Of a stretch of 64,000 bases of DNA, positions 23,186 through 35,287 are shown one piece after another (the first letter of the stretch is position 1; the number at the start of each line of letters is the position of its first letter). The stretch lies in assembly GCF_028583425.1 (NCBI RefSeq), contig NC_072805.1:10126501-10190500 (forward strand), given 5' to 3'. The notes under the pieces were generated by a model that did no database searches, had not been told where the DNA came from, and worked only from the letters and a program-made list of their open reading frames with translations. The position numbers and the translations under genes were made by a program. Source of the stretch: Eublepharis macularius. Taxonomy: Eukaryota; Chordata; Lepidosauria; Squamata; Eublepharidae.

Positions 23186-23385
23186 CAATTTATTATTTTA
23201 TTTATTCAATGCTTTTCTCTCCAGTGGTGAACTAAAGCAGTTTGCATCAAACTCCTCTTCTCACAACCATCCTGCGGGGAAGGTTAGGTTGAGAGAGACT
23301 GACCAGCCCAAGGTCACCCACAGAGCTTATCTGGCAGATTGGGGATTTGAATCTGATTCTCCAGTTCATAGACTGACACTCAAGC
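23186..23385 (-). mobile_element. Degraded tRNA-derived SINE
   Basis: Reverse complement with AACCATCCTGCGGGGAAGGT, CAAGGTCACCCACAGAGCTT and GGGGATTTGAATC. It follows the foldback ending at 23149. Confidence 0.7.
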
Positions 23386-26300
23386 CCATAGACTTGAATC
23401 CATAGACTGACACCATATTAAAAGTGGAGGAAATGATGAGAATACCACCTCGGGAATCAACAGCTTATCCTTGAAAGATTACAGCGTTCATTCACATGTC
23501 TGAAAGTTTTTCATGAGACTGTCTTCTGCTCCCTTTCCCTAATGAAATGAACCACAAAAATACCTGAGAAATTCTTTCTGGAGTTGCAGGGGAGTAATAA
23601 ACCAATTTGAACAGAGGACCAAAAGAAGGAAAAGGTTAAATACACACTCCTAAAGGAGTATTTTATGGACATTTGGCATGGAGGAGACCAGACATCTATT
23701 TACAGATTGCCAGTTCAGGGAAGTTTTACCCTTCAGACTTTAAGCCAAAAAGGACTAGTGTCTTGTTGACAGAGCAAGAATTCATTCAAGTGTGGAATAT
23801 TTTGGGCGCAGCAATGAAATTCTCTTTATGAGCCAGCTGTGAATAGCACGCTGCATAAATAGAGATAGACTTGCTTTGAATTTCTGAACTTTCAGAATGT
23901 GTTTTTGTATGCTGCGCAGTATGTAATTTTGTTAGCGACTCTGTTTGTCTGCCTTTTACATGAGTTTTTCAGATATGAGCGCCCAACAGGGAATTAATGA
24001 TAAGATTTCAAAAGGTTTGTAAAGGAGAGGAAAAGAATGTCAGCCTGTTCCATCTTTATTGTGCTTGAACCACTGCATCATCAGAAGGCATTACACAGAG
24101 CTCTCTCAACTTGGAAATCCCTCAAGGGGCCTGCCTTTCAGTGGAAAGTTGAGTATGACAAAAAACTCACACCCGTAAGTAGTAATGGATTTGCAGGGTG
24201 GTGCCTGGGAAGGGTGGAGACTGGGGAGCATGCGATGTCACTTCTGGGTGACACTCTAGGCTGCCTCCCCAAGTTCTACAGAGACTAGGGGAAATTCCTA
24301 GAACTTCACTATGTGGAGGCATTTTTTCCTCGCACTCTTCATTTCCTTGGGGGTGGAAAATTGGGGCTGAGAATTCCCCACCCTGGTTGGATGAATAGGA
24401 GGCTTATTCCTAGGGTCACAGTTTCCTCAGGAACAGCACAGGGTAGAGAGTGAGATATGCAGCAGAAGGGGGAGTTGGCATCAAGACTTCTTCTGCAAAT
24501 GGAAATGCCATCTATTCAGAAGAACTGCATGGCTGGACACATGCCAGAGACAGTAAATCCTACTTATATTCTACATTTTTACAAATGCAGTGATTGGTAA
24601 ATCAATACTTCATGGGAGAAGTGCAAAAGAGAAAATGGTGGACATATATCCCAGTTAGGTGCTGCTTGCTTGACCAGAGATCCATTAAAAGATCTAAGTT
24701 TGGTATGATTCCCCCTCCCTTAAAATTCCTTTTCAAGAACAACAGAAAGGGAACTCCAATTTTGTTCTCTCAAAATGTGGACATTCTTTCCATTCTCTCT
24801 CAGTTTTTAAAAAGCCATAAGCATTAACACAGCTCGGTCCCACAGATTCACATGTATCGGAGGCATAAAATCACCTTGAGAAGCATTTAAACGGAAAGAA
24901 TTATGGACCTGAAGGAAACCTTCCCACCAGATGCCACATGACTGAGCCCAGATGTAGGAATTACTGCTCAAACTACTGCCAAAATATATACTAGACACAC
25001 AGACAATAAAATATATCATGGAAAAAACATTATAAGGAACTCAAGAAATCCTCTGTTCAACTGTGTACCAAACCACCACAGAGTGATGTTATCAGGTTAG
25101 TTACTATTGGATATGCAATGGTGCCTCTCATTTTGGTCCAATTGGGAAATACAAAATAGGTTCTACAACATAAACAAAGAGCTTCAATGTGTTCTCCTGA
25201 CTTCCTTTTTAGTGTGAGGAGAACGTTGTGGAGACATGCGATATTTCTATAATACCTGGTGATTTAGAAGTACAGTGGGCAGATAGAGCAGGCAGGAAAC
25301 AGGCAGGCACATGGGCAGATACTTCTTTTTACTCTTAAAGGTGCACCAATCCCCCCCCCAAAGTGACAGCAGTCCTTACCAACCAGTTCGCAGAGGTGGA
25401 TACTTCTCCTCTAGCGACATTCATAAAGGTTCCCTGTGCCCTTCTTACCTTGGAGGACCCAACCTGACAAGGAGCAATCAATATCCCAGGGGCTAGGAAA
25501 TTAAGCTGTCATCAGTGACCATGAGGCACCTTTAGCTAGCAAGGTGGCTACATTCTCTTGACGGCAAGTTTTCTTTTCACATCGTCTAACGGAACAGCAG
25601 CAGTATTACCAGGCTGCACATACTCTGTGCATTTTTTAAAAAAATCTGTCCCCAAGCAATCCAAAACCACAAGCAAGAAATAACGTTGATCCTGTGATGT
25701 GCATTATTTACACAAACTAAGGAAATGTGCACAGTTTCTTTTATTCTGCATGATTTATATCCAGTAACTCATTCTGATCTTGCAAAAATTTTCTTGTTTG
25801 CACTAGTTGTCAGCAGGGGGCAGCAGAGATGCAGAGCAATGAAGCCCTGCCCTCGATCACTGGAAATCTCATCCAGTCACCTCTCTGCTTCTGAAATTTC
25901 GTTAGACAGTGCCCTCACACTTCCAAGCATATCATCATGGCAATAAGAACTAGAAACTTACAAACCTGATTTTTTCAGAAATCTGAATTCTGTGTCTTTG
26001 ATTTCCCTGCAGCATAAACACAGCTTTGGCTATAAGAAATGTATCCTTACAGCAACCGGGTTCTCTCAAGCATATCTGTTATGCTTCCCTGCCACAATCC
26101 TTTTGGCTGGTGCTTGAGTCATCAATGTAAAATTAAATCCAGCTGTATTGTCCCATGCCAATTGAGTAACCCAGTGTTGCTGGTAAGGGTTATAAGAAAC
26201 CTTCTGTAAGTCTATGGGGTCATCATCCTTTTTGCCCACTGGAAAATGAGATTTGATTACATCCCTAGATAAAACTATTGCACAGAGTCTAAAGAGCTTG

Positions 26301-28034
26301 TAGGAATTGTACAGTCATGCTGTAGAGAAAATTGCACATCTATTATGGATGAAATTCATTCTTGTAGAGAAAAGCTTCTGCAAAATGCACAATATGAAAC
26401 TGTACTGGAGGGGAAGGGGTGATATAGCTAGCAAAGGGGGAAGGGGTGATATAGCTAGCAAAGGGGGAAGGGGTGATATAGCTAGCAAATTCATCGACTT
26501 TGATTATTTCATTGGAGCCTTACCTTGTCATAGGAACTGTTTTGCATAATGGCATGAGGTATTTGCACATTTGGTAGCAATCAGAATTCAGTACCTCAAA
26601 CCACTCCCCCTTTTCAATGAACTTTTCTGACAGGACTGAAAAAAATCCTATTCTTTTTGTGAGGTGGGGGAAGTGAGTGATTTTTATTTTAAAACACCTT
26701 TGCAGAAGTGTTTGTTTAGGATGCTCTGTTTCTCATTTGCTCTCAATAATGCCATCATGTAGCTAAATGAATGGTCTATGGAGAGGTGGCATATACATTT
26801 TCTAAATTAATTCACTCATTTACTGATGTCCAATAACATCACCATATCAGAGTACTGTGGAATTATTCCTCTTGCTATTTGATCACAGACAGGAATGTGA
26901 CCATTAAGGCCCAGTTTATAAACACAGCTGGAGAGATACTTTCCCAGTCAGTACCAGCTCATTTTGCTAGAAATTAGTTGTATATTTGAATTCCCACCTC
27001 CCCCCCGCACCCAAACTACTCTCTGCATATGATTCAGCGATACAACACATGCTTTGCAGGCAGGATGTTCTAGGTTCTAGGCTTTAAAAACAGCCATTGG
27101 GTAATCTGGATCTGAGAACTGAGAATGGAGGATTTAATTGTGTGGTTTCCCTTATTGAAAAATGACCCTCCTTGAGATGCTTTAAAGACTGGCAGGGAAA
27201 AAGACAGTCACAATACAGGCACCTATATTTTCCCCTTCCAGGTCTTAAAGAAGCCTGGGGAGGCATTTCTGATTGTAGAATTGTGATGGAGGAGAGTTAC
27301 CCCCACCCCACCCTGCCTCCCCACCACCACCTCAGGGTCGAGGTACATTTCCCTCCCTCGTCTCCTTGGCTGTTTTTTTAAGGGTCAAATGGCCCCTTGG
27401 GATTTCCCCTCCTGTTGTTTGTTCCTGGGAGAGAAAGCAATGGTCTGATGCAATACACTGTAGCAGCTTCAATTGTTAAAAAACAGCGTGTCAGAGAGAC
27501 GCACCAGTTTCACCTAACTTCCTTATATTTTGTGCAATGGGTCTTGATCATGTGGTTGTATGGGAACACACAAAACACAACATGTGGGTTCAGATGAAAC
27601 AGCACAGGTGTCCCTACGGCCTTTGGTCAACCTTGCTCTTCATACAGGCATGTGTTTTCCTGGCCAAATGGGAGAGAACAGCAAGCAGTGCTGGCCCCAG
27701 GATGTGTGGGGGATGGCTAAGGCACACGCATTGGGTCTGGAGAGGCAAATGATACTTCTCTCAGGAAAAATAGCAGTGCTGTTGGCTCAGGGGCAGAGGA
27801 TAGGAAGTACCCAACCTCAGCACCCTCTGAAGCCAGGCGGGGCACATTTTTGCACACTATTTATGCCACTTGAATACAATGAAGATGCAATGGAGGCATT
27901 AATGATTAGAATTCAGTGCACAGAAACAGATAATGGCACAGAAATGAGGAGTTTCGTGCTGAAACTGTATCGATGCAATATTTGGCAGCATCCCTAGTGC
28001 CTTCCCTTTTCTCTGGCATAAAGATATCAATTGT
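23386..28034. other. Longest repeat-poor stretch in the upstream half
   Basis: Few recognisable repeats apart from the 27-bp tandem triplet and a possible repeat around 24190-24420. No exon with credible coding and splice signals was found. It could hold conserved regulatory DNA, which cannot be judged from one species. Confidence 0.5.
26411..26490. repeat. Three tandem copies of a 27-bp unit
   Basis: GGGGAAGGGGTGATATAGCT AGCAAAG repeats with GATATAGC starting at 26421, 26448 and 26475. Nearly identical units, so recent. Confidence 0.93.
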
Positions 28035-28157
28035 ATTTTTATCCTGCCTTTTCTCCAAGAAACTCGGAGTGGCATACACAGTACTCTCTTCCCTGTTTTA
28101 TCCTTACCCTGTTGCTGTTGTATCCTTACAGCAACCCTGTGAGGTAGGTTAAGCTGA
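28035..28157 (-). mobile_element. SINE tail and core fragment
   Basis: TTTTATCCTGCCTTTTCTCC, AACTCGGAGTGGCATACACA and CAGCAACCCTGTGAGGTAGG; interrupted at the right by the foldback element from 28158. Confidence 0.7.
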
Positions 28158-28531
28158 GAGTCTCTCTACACGAGATGTCTGAGTGCACGTTCGTCAAGTG
28201 TCAGGAGGAGAAACGTAGTTTTGAAAGGCAGAGCCAGTGGAGATTGCTCTGGGGGGGACGGATTCTTTCACAGCCCTCCACTGCCTCAGGTGTGCCGGAT
28301 AGTCTCCCTTCCAGAGCTTTTACCCAGCTGCCCTTGCTGCTTAAAACTTTGAATTAACCAAGCCTCTGCAGGGCAAAGGCTCCAGAAGGGGAGACATCAG
28401 ATACAGTGGAGGGCTGTGAGAGAATCCATTCCCTCCCGAGGGATCTCCGTCGGCTCTGCCTTTCAAAACTATGCTTCCCAGCTAACATTATGTCTCCCAC
28501 CACGTGAAGTACACGTCAGATGTCTTGTAAC
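28158..28531. mobile_element. Foldback element (TCTCTCTACACGAGATGTC terminus)
   Basis: Inverted arms containing CACAGCCCTCCACTG and TTTGAAAGGCAGAGCC with complements; same family as 34828-35128. The right terminus runs into L2-tail-like sequence (AACCCACCCTGAG...), so that end is damaged. It directly follows the SINE at 28035. Confidence 0.75.
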
Positions 28532-30012
28532 CCACCCTGAGTACACTTGTGGGGAGGATGGACAAGAAATCTAATTAAATTTCTCTACACAATTAATTTA
28601 ATTTAATTTAAATTAAATTGTGTAGAGAAATTCTGAGACAATGTCACTGGGCCAAAGCACGACACCACGCTGGCTCCTCCATGTTGACTGAACTGTCTGT
28701 GACCACTCCTGATCACTGGGGGGTTGACACAACTCCTCTCCTAAAAATAGGTGCATATGCAGAAAGCTTGATTTGTGCAGAAAGAAATTTCCCAACCTGG
28801 AGCTGGCAACCCAAAGACAATTATCACTCAGTGTGTAAAGAGAGTGAGGTTGCCGGAAACACTGATCCCGTGTGGTCTAGCAAAGAAGGGAGGCACTGCT
28901 CTCTACCCTACCAAATGGGTACCTCTTTGTATGTACCCCTTTGTCTCCACTGAAGACATTCCAGAGTAGTAACTATGTTAGTGCCTTGCCACCCAAAACC
29001 CACAAGGAGACTTTACTGGCGTCTTAAATGCTGGGCGATTGATTGGGGCAGAGGCCTTTGTGGACTGGAGCACTTCACGGAGGGAGCTCTGCTCCACAAA
29101 TGCTCAGGCTGCAATGAATCTGTTAGCGTTTGAGGCTCCGTTCCATATATATCCCTGTTATGTGCCACTGCTGCAAAATGCTGGGCTGAACCAGGGAGTG
29201 AGAGCTCACAGAGGAGGTGTGAGCAGAAAGCAGGCTCCTGACGCCACCCCATGAGAAGCAAAGAGCGTGAGGGGCAAGAGTCGGGAAGGGAGGGCCAACA
29301 GGGCCTGGCACGCTCTACAGCGCGCTTACAAAGAGGAGCTTTGTCAAACCTCCCAGGCAGGCCTTCCTCTCCCAAACGTTGCTTTGCAAGCAGTTCTTTC
29401 ACTGTCCAAGCTCCTGGGGAAGCAGAAATAATTTTTAATGATTCAGTACATGGCTACCAACCAAAGATCTTATTTGTTTTGTAGGAGCAATGATTCTGCT
29501 TGAGCAGTTTCCTATGAATTAAAGATAAAAGAGAGAATATTCCTGGGGAGGGACCTTAACCTGAAGAAAAGAGAGAAACAAGGGGCCACTGTGAGTACGG
29601 CTTGGCTTGTGTGGCGCAAACTCATAGAGGGGTGGGGCTGGAATGCTCAAACAGCCCCGAGGCAAGCCGGACGGAGGGGGCCCTGTGCTGGGGGGGGGGG
29701 GGGCTTGGCTCAGAAACAAGCTGTGGTGCCGCTGGCAAGGACCACTGTAGGTTTGCCTCTGGAAGAGGCCGCGTGGCTCTGCTTGCTCCTGGCCCTTCAG
29801 AGGAGCAGTTCAGCAGGAACTTCCCTGTAAATCAAACGGCCACTCCGCTCCGAATGAGAACTGCACAAGGGCCCAATCTGGGCCGGTCCCAGATTTTGGG
29901 AGGCCCTGGACCCCCTCCCTTCCTCTGGCCGCCACCAGGCCCCCTGCTTGTGTCATCCTTCTCTCCCACCGACCTGCATACCTTCCACTGCCACTTGAGA
30001 ATCCTCCCACCA
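28532..30012. other. Intergenic, no gene seen
   Basis: Includes a small AATTTCTCTACACAATT palindrome (28575-28632) and a 14-base G run near 29688-29702. Frames at 29013-29402 and 29602-30036 are not recognised. Confidence 0.5.
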
Positions 30013-30228
30013 CTAGGGTTGCCAGCCTCCTGGTAGTAGCTGGAGATCTCCCAGAATTACAACTGATCTCTAGGTCACTGAGACCCATTCCCCTGGAGGA
30101 AGTGGCTGTTCTGAATGGCAAACTCTATGGCATTATACCCTGATGAGGCCCCTCCCCCACCCTCACCAGGCTCCACCCCCCCTCAAATCTCCAGGAATTT
30201 CCCACCCGAGCTGGCAATGCTACCCACC
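30013..30228 (+). repeat. Dispersed repeat (GGGTTGCCAGC family), longest copy
   Basis: Starts CTAGGGTTGCCAGCCTCCTG and includes GATCTCCCAGAATTACAACT, CTCTATGGCATTATACCCTG ATGAGG and AAATCTCCAGGAATTTCCCA. A 28-base remnant of the same end occurs at 28786-28813. Confidence 0.75.
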
Positions 30229-30511
30229 ATGCATGCTGCCAGCTGCCTGCAGCTCTTTCCCGAGTGGCACTGGGCAGTGTATGCAGCTCAGAGCATGGGC
30301 AGCAGGGTGCTTGCAAGTGAGTGTGTGTGTGTGTGGGGGGGGGTGTCCAGCATGGGTATGGCCAGAAGCCCTGGCCCCCAGCAATTGCCCCACCTCAGGG
30401 TACGCTGAGGCCGGCCCTGGTCACAATGAAATATTCAGAAATGTTTGACTCCACTAAAACTGAATTTTGGCTGTGACCCCCTGCACCCAAGCCACAAAGC
30501 TGAGCCATGAG

Positions 30512-30763
30512 GAGAGCCAGTCTGGTGCTGTGGTTAAGAGCGGCAGGACGCTAATCTTGACAGCCGGGTTTGATTCCCCACTCCTCCGTTTGAAGCCAGC
30601 TGGGTGACCTTGGGTCAATCACAGCTCTCTCAGAGCTCTCTCAGCCCCACCCACCTCACAGGGTGATTGTCATGGTGGTGAGAATAATGTACTTTGTAAA
30701 CAGCTCTGAGTGGGTGTTAAGTTGTCCTGAAGGGCGGTGTATAAATTGAATGTGATGATGATG
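30512..30763 (+). mobile_element. tRNA-derived SINE (family 1)
   Basis: Same family as 2697-2951: GAGAGCCAGTCTGGTGCTGT head, GGTTTGATTCCCC B box, GTGACCTTGGG core, CTCTGAGTGGGTGTTAAGTT tail, ends in (GAT)n. Confidence 0.88.
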
Positions 30764-31199
30764 AGCTGGGGTCCACCTGGGATCTGATATCCTCCCTAGG
30801 AACCTGGAAGCAGCACAGAAGCACCAAGATCTCATGTTCTTCACTCTCTCCAGCTAAATTAATCATAATTAAATCTGTATGATCTTAACTTGGTGCCCAA
30901 ACACTTCAGAATCCAGCCTGCACTGTATGGGAAGGGAATCTTGCTGAATACGAATTTCCTGGCTGTTTTCAGTAGCTTCAAATATCTGCAGAGTGTGGAA
31001 CTGAACTTCTTACAGCACAGAATGTTTCAGAACAAAAGGCCAATGCGAGATATGTTGTGCCGAGGAGCATTAAAACGGCAGAGGCCCTCTCTAGAGATGC
31101 TCCAATGATTGCCAGCTCAGCGTACTCCATGTCCTTTCATCAGGAGCAGGGAGCTGGCTCTCCATAGGCTGTTCAGGCACCTCTGATGCCCCCAGCCCT

Positions 31200-31412
31200 G
31201 TGTGGTGTAGTGGTTAGAGTGTCAGTCTAGGACCTGAGAGACCCAGGTTCTAATCCCTACTGGAAGCTTGCTGGGAGACCTTGGAGAGCACACACTCTCA
31301 GACCAACTTACATTGCAGAGTTGCTGTGAGAATAAAATGGAGGACAGGAGAATGATGTGAGCTGTCTTGGATCCCTGTTGGGGAGAAAGGCAGGGTATAA
31401 ACAAACAAACAA
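31200..31412 (+). mobile_element. tRNA-derived SINE (family 2)
   Basis: Head GTGTGGTGTAGTGGTTAGAG, B box GGTTCTAATCCC, TGCTGGGAGACCTTGG, tail GGAGAAAGGCAGGGTATAAA followed by (ACAA)n. Confidence 0.85.
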
Positions 31413-33264
31413 TATAGAATGGTAATATGCAGTGCACTTGTTTGTGTTATGCTATCACAAGGAGCAGGGTTGCCAGCCCTTGACTGGCAATCTCTTGGAA
31501 TATTTCAGGGGTAGAGCCTGAGGAGAGGCAGCATCATGAATGCTGTGATGTTATATCCAGGTGAGATCTGGAAGCAACTATGCTCTAGGAATTTCCCATA
31601 TCTCTATGATCTTTACCATAGAGATTGGGGGAATTCCCAGAATATTGTGGACACAACATCACTTCTGGGTGGTCATCTGAATGTGATGTTGTAACATTGG
31701 CACCATCATCTCCTCTCCTTTCCCTCCTGCTGCTCCACCTATCCAGCATGGGGGATGGAGCACAGGAGAAAGAGAGAACCTGATAAGTAGGGGTCTCATT
31801 CCTCAGGTGTGGGATCCCCCACTCCTGTTACTGCTCAAAGAGGTGGTAGGAGACATTTTTTTAAAACCACAGCATCATGTAACTTCTGATTTAAAAAACT
31901 GGAAGTAACGTAGGGTAGCTCTAGGAATCACCAGAAATTCTATGGTTTTACTACAGAATTTCCAGCAATTCCTAGAGCTACATCATTTCAGTTTTTTTTA
32001 ACCAGAAATAGCATGACCCTGCAGTTGGTGTTGTGCCCCTTCCATATACCTGGCCACAGCCCATTAACAAATAGTGGCTCAGTGAACAGGGTTGAGTCCC
32101 TCTCTGCTGTTCCCCTGGAGCACGGTCTCCCTCACAGACCCACTGATAGGATGATAGGAGGTGTGGGGGCATGCTGCATGGTAGTGGAGGGAATGCCCCC
32201 CTGTGCCTCCTGCTGCAGCTGCCACCACTTAGCAGGTGCCCTGTGCCTCCTCTCCCGCACTGCTTGACAGGATCCACCATATTTCCTGCTGCCACTGCTG
32301 CTCAGAAGTCCTCTCCTTGCACCTTCTTCCATCACCACCACTCACCACTTGGCAGCTGCTCACGAACCACTGTGATGAGGCAGGGTATGTACAACATGGC
32401 CTCTGAGAGGTCACACAGTCAGGCAAAGTGGGCTTGCCTGCTGAACCTGCCCACTGCCTCATACCATACTGCCTCATACCATCCTTAGCCCTCTCCTTGA
32501 GACCACTCAGCAATAGGGAGATCCTTCCCTGGGGACAGGAATAAAGAGACAACTTGGGCCCATCATACTTAGGGTCTGAACAGAAATGCCACGGCTTTAG
32601 CTAGTGGTACACAAATCTGTATGTTCTTAGCTCTTTGATGTTCACTGAACTCTAATTCTCCCCTACAGATCTTTGAAAAATTCTATTTAAGGAAACAATA
32701 CATTTGGACTCAATGACTCATAACTATTAGTAATCCAATGTTCTATAATCAAAATCCAGATTTTAATAAATCTGTTTGATGATGCCCCCTCTTTGCAATT
32801 TTTTTTTAAAGCATCCTGAACGGAGTTGTTTTTTTGACCCCTTTTTTCTAATGCTTTGCATCTGTTACTGTTTTTTTTAATTGTAGTCTTTCTTTCTTAG
32901 GCTAATTGCTTTAATTGTTGCAGGTGTGTGTCCCTTGCTCCAGTCTTAAATGACAGAGGCAACAGCCACAGCACCACAGAGGACATACTAGAGTGGCAAT
33001 CCCCTTTCTGTTTATTTATAAAATCTGTATGCTGCTTCTCCAGAACTGCTCCAGGCATCTTACAATTAAATTTGATCAAACAATTAAAAAAACAGGAGAA
33101 TAAAACCATCAGCAAAAGCCAATCAGAAAATTCAGCCAGGTCAATAGAATAAATAATTAAAACCCAGTGAATAAAAAAAATGCCTTCAGTTACCTTTAAT
33201 TTGGGGGCAAGGCTTGCTTTTGCAAAACACGAAGCATAATTTTCTGTTCACTAGACTAGGCAGG
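31413..33264. other. Intergenic with faint repeat traces
   Basis: 31465-31870 resembles a degraded dispersed repeat (GGGTTGCCAGCCC start, ATCACTTCTGGG). Poly-T stretches near 32800-32880. No gene seen. Confidence 0.5.
31898..31992. repeat. Short inverted repeat
   Basis: AAAAAACTGGAAGTAACGTA...GCTCTAGGAATC and complement around CTATGGTTTTAC. Lies in a repeat-derived stretch (31465-31870) with GTGATGTTATATCCAGG and ATCACTTCTGGG motifs. Confidence 0.6.
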
Positions 33265-33720
33265 GCTGTTTTATTTATTTATTTTATTTATGTCATTTAG
33301 AGTCTGCCTTTCTCACTGAGACTCAAGGCGGATTACACAGTGTGAGATTAGTACAATCAGCATCAAGGATATTTCCATACTGTGTCAAGGACATTTCCAC
33401 AAACAATGACATAGGGTAAACAAATACAAGTTGACAAGACATAGCATTAGCAAGGATCCAATACAGAGTTGAAAAAATGCTGAAACAGAACATAATAAAT
33501 TCTAGGGCTGACATTAGACAACATGAACCACAGGTAGTACATATTTAAAGCAACAGATAATATGTAAGGCAACATAGTGGTGAGGTCAATGGTCCCTAAC
33601 TCATTAGTGGAGCATCTGAGACCCCCTCTCTACAATACAGCCCTCCTATCTGAGCAAAAAGCCTTTTTGAATAATTTGGTTTTGAGTTGTTTGCAGAAAG
33701 TCTGGCGAGTTTCGGTTGGA
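33265..33720 (-). repeat. Probable LINE/SINE-derived stretch with L2-like tail
   Basis: Begins TTATTTATTTATTTTATTTA then GAGTCTGCCTTTCTCACTGA GACTCAAGGCGGATTACACA, the reverse complement of an L2-type 3' tail. The rest is not recognised. Confidence 0.45.
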
Positions 33721-33935
33721 GGGTGCATGGAAAAGATACGCATGTGCCTGTGGGTTCTTTAAAACTTTGCTTTCATGTTGGTTTGTAGCACTGATTATAT
33801 TAAAAAAGCTCTTTAGCTGACCATTCACTGTGATCTCCCTCTCACTGTCCTCTGACTTACTGTTTTAATTGGATGTGTTACTTATTCTGCTGCTATCCAA
33901 GGCCGAGGGTGATGGAAGGGTCAGATTTCGACTGA

Positions 33936-34127
33936 TTGTTTCAGAAAAGACACTCTAACACAAGCGAGATCTCTGAAGCTGTGAAGATCACCACCCCTAA
34001 GCTTGATCCTTGCCCTTCATGGCTGTTCAAGGCTTGTGAGAAACTGCTGAGAACAGAAGGGCTTTTATTGGATTCAAGGTCACTTCCCAAGTGTGCTGAA
34101 GAAGACCACTGTGTGACTGCCACTTAA
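33936..34127 (+). pseudogene. L2-like LINE fragment
   Basis: Encodes ITTPKLDPCPSWLFKA, equivalent to the ITCPLDPCPSWLVKA segment of the L2 at about 20283-20327, then diverges. Short and out of context. Confidence 0.65.
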
Positions 34128-34566
34128 ATGTTTGGATTTTGGCATTATTCTGGAAGCAGCTGAGAAGAACTGCTGGCTTCCAGGTAGCTCAACGCGCAGC
34201 CTCTTTCAACCCAGATTTAAAGGAATCCTTACTTACAGTTAGAGCCAGTGAACGAGACATGGTTAAATCAGAAGCAAGATACATCTTTATTGGTCCAGAT
34301 TTATTCGTAGACTAGTGATAAATTCATGATAGCTGTTGCATCCTTGCTTGAGGGGGTAAGATGCCTAACAAAGGGAGGAAGAGGACCATAGACTTTTAAC
34401 ACCTTCACAGGAAATCTACAATAAACTTCTATAGTGGAGGGGAACTACAATTCCCATGAGTACCAATTGTTAAAGGGACAGCACATAGTTCTGACTACAC
34501 AGATACTGAGGCTTTCTAAGCTGTGGTTACAGTACAGGCATTCCTTCTAGGACTCCCTAAACTTGT

Positions 34567-34691
34567 CTTAGGGTCCAACCACACAAGACAAAATACACTT
34601 GAATTACACTCGAATTATACTCAAATACACTCAAATTACCCGTGTACACGGGTAATTTGAGTGTATTTTGTCTCATGCAGTGAGACCCTTA
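34567..34691. mobile_element. Small foldback element
   Basis: CTTAGGGTCCAACCACACAA, GACAAAATACACT and complement form arms around a nested GGTAATTTGAGTGTA palindrome. Confidence 0.75.
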
Positions 34692-34827
34692 GATATTTCT
34701 GCCCATTCCTTCCCTCCCTGTTCCTCCTTTCTGCTTATTTCTTGTCTATTGAGCCATCTCTGTGGAGAACTATTCATTCTGCTGGACATTTAATGTATTT
34801 TTAATCTTTCCTGAGCCCTTGGAAAGA

Positions 34828-35128
34828 GGAAGACTCTCTACACAATACTTTTGACACGTGTTTCACGTCAGGAGAAGCAATGTTAGCCGGGAAGTGTAGT
34901 TTTAAATGACAGAGCCAATGGAGATCGCTCCAGAGGGGATGGATTCTCTCACAGCCCTCCACCACCTCTGCTGATTCCTGGAGCCTTTGCCCTGCCAAGG
35001 TTCGGTTAATTCAAAGTTTTAAGCAGTGAGAGCAGCAGGGTAAAAGCTCTGGAAGGGGAGATAGTCCGGCATGCAAGAGGCGGTGGAGGGCTGTGAGAGA
35101 ATCTGTCCTCTCTAGAGTGATCTTCTGG
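34828..35128. mobile_element. Foldback element, right end lost
   Basis: Starts AAGACTCTCTACACAATAC and contains TGTTAGCCGGGAAGTGTAGT, TCTCACAGCCCTCCACC and an inverted counterpart; the final arm stops near 35128 where a different repeat begins. Confidence 0.7.
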
Positions 35129-35205
35129 GGGTTTGCCCTGTTGCCCATCAATTGCTGGTGCTTACCTCTGGGCCCCTGTGAAGCGCAGGAGCATGCTCAC
35201 CAGCA

Positions 35206-35246
35206 GGCCCGATGACATCACTTCTGGAAGTGATGTCATCATGCCC
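35206..35246. repeat. Perfect short palindrome
   Basis: TGATGACATCACTTC|TGGAAGTGATGTCATCA-type palindrome in the repeat interrupted by the Penelope-like insertion. TGACATCA-like halves recur near 24236 and 31640. Confidence 0.7.
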
Positions 35247-35287
35247 AGAGGGAGCGTGCCGCTGTGTACTGGCTGAGGAGGGTTTTT

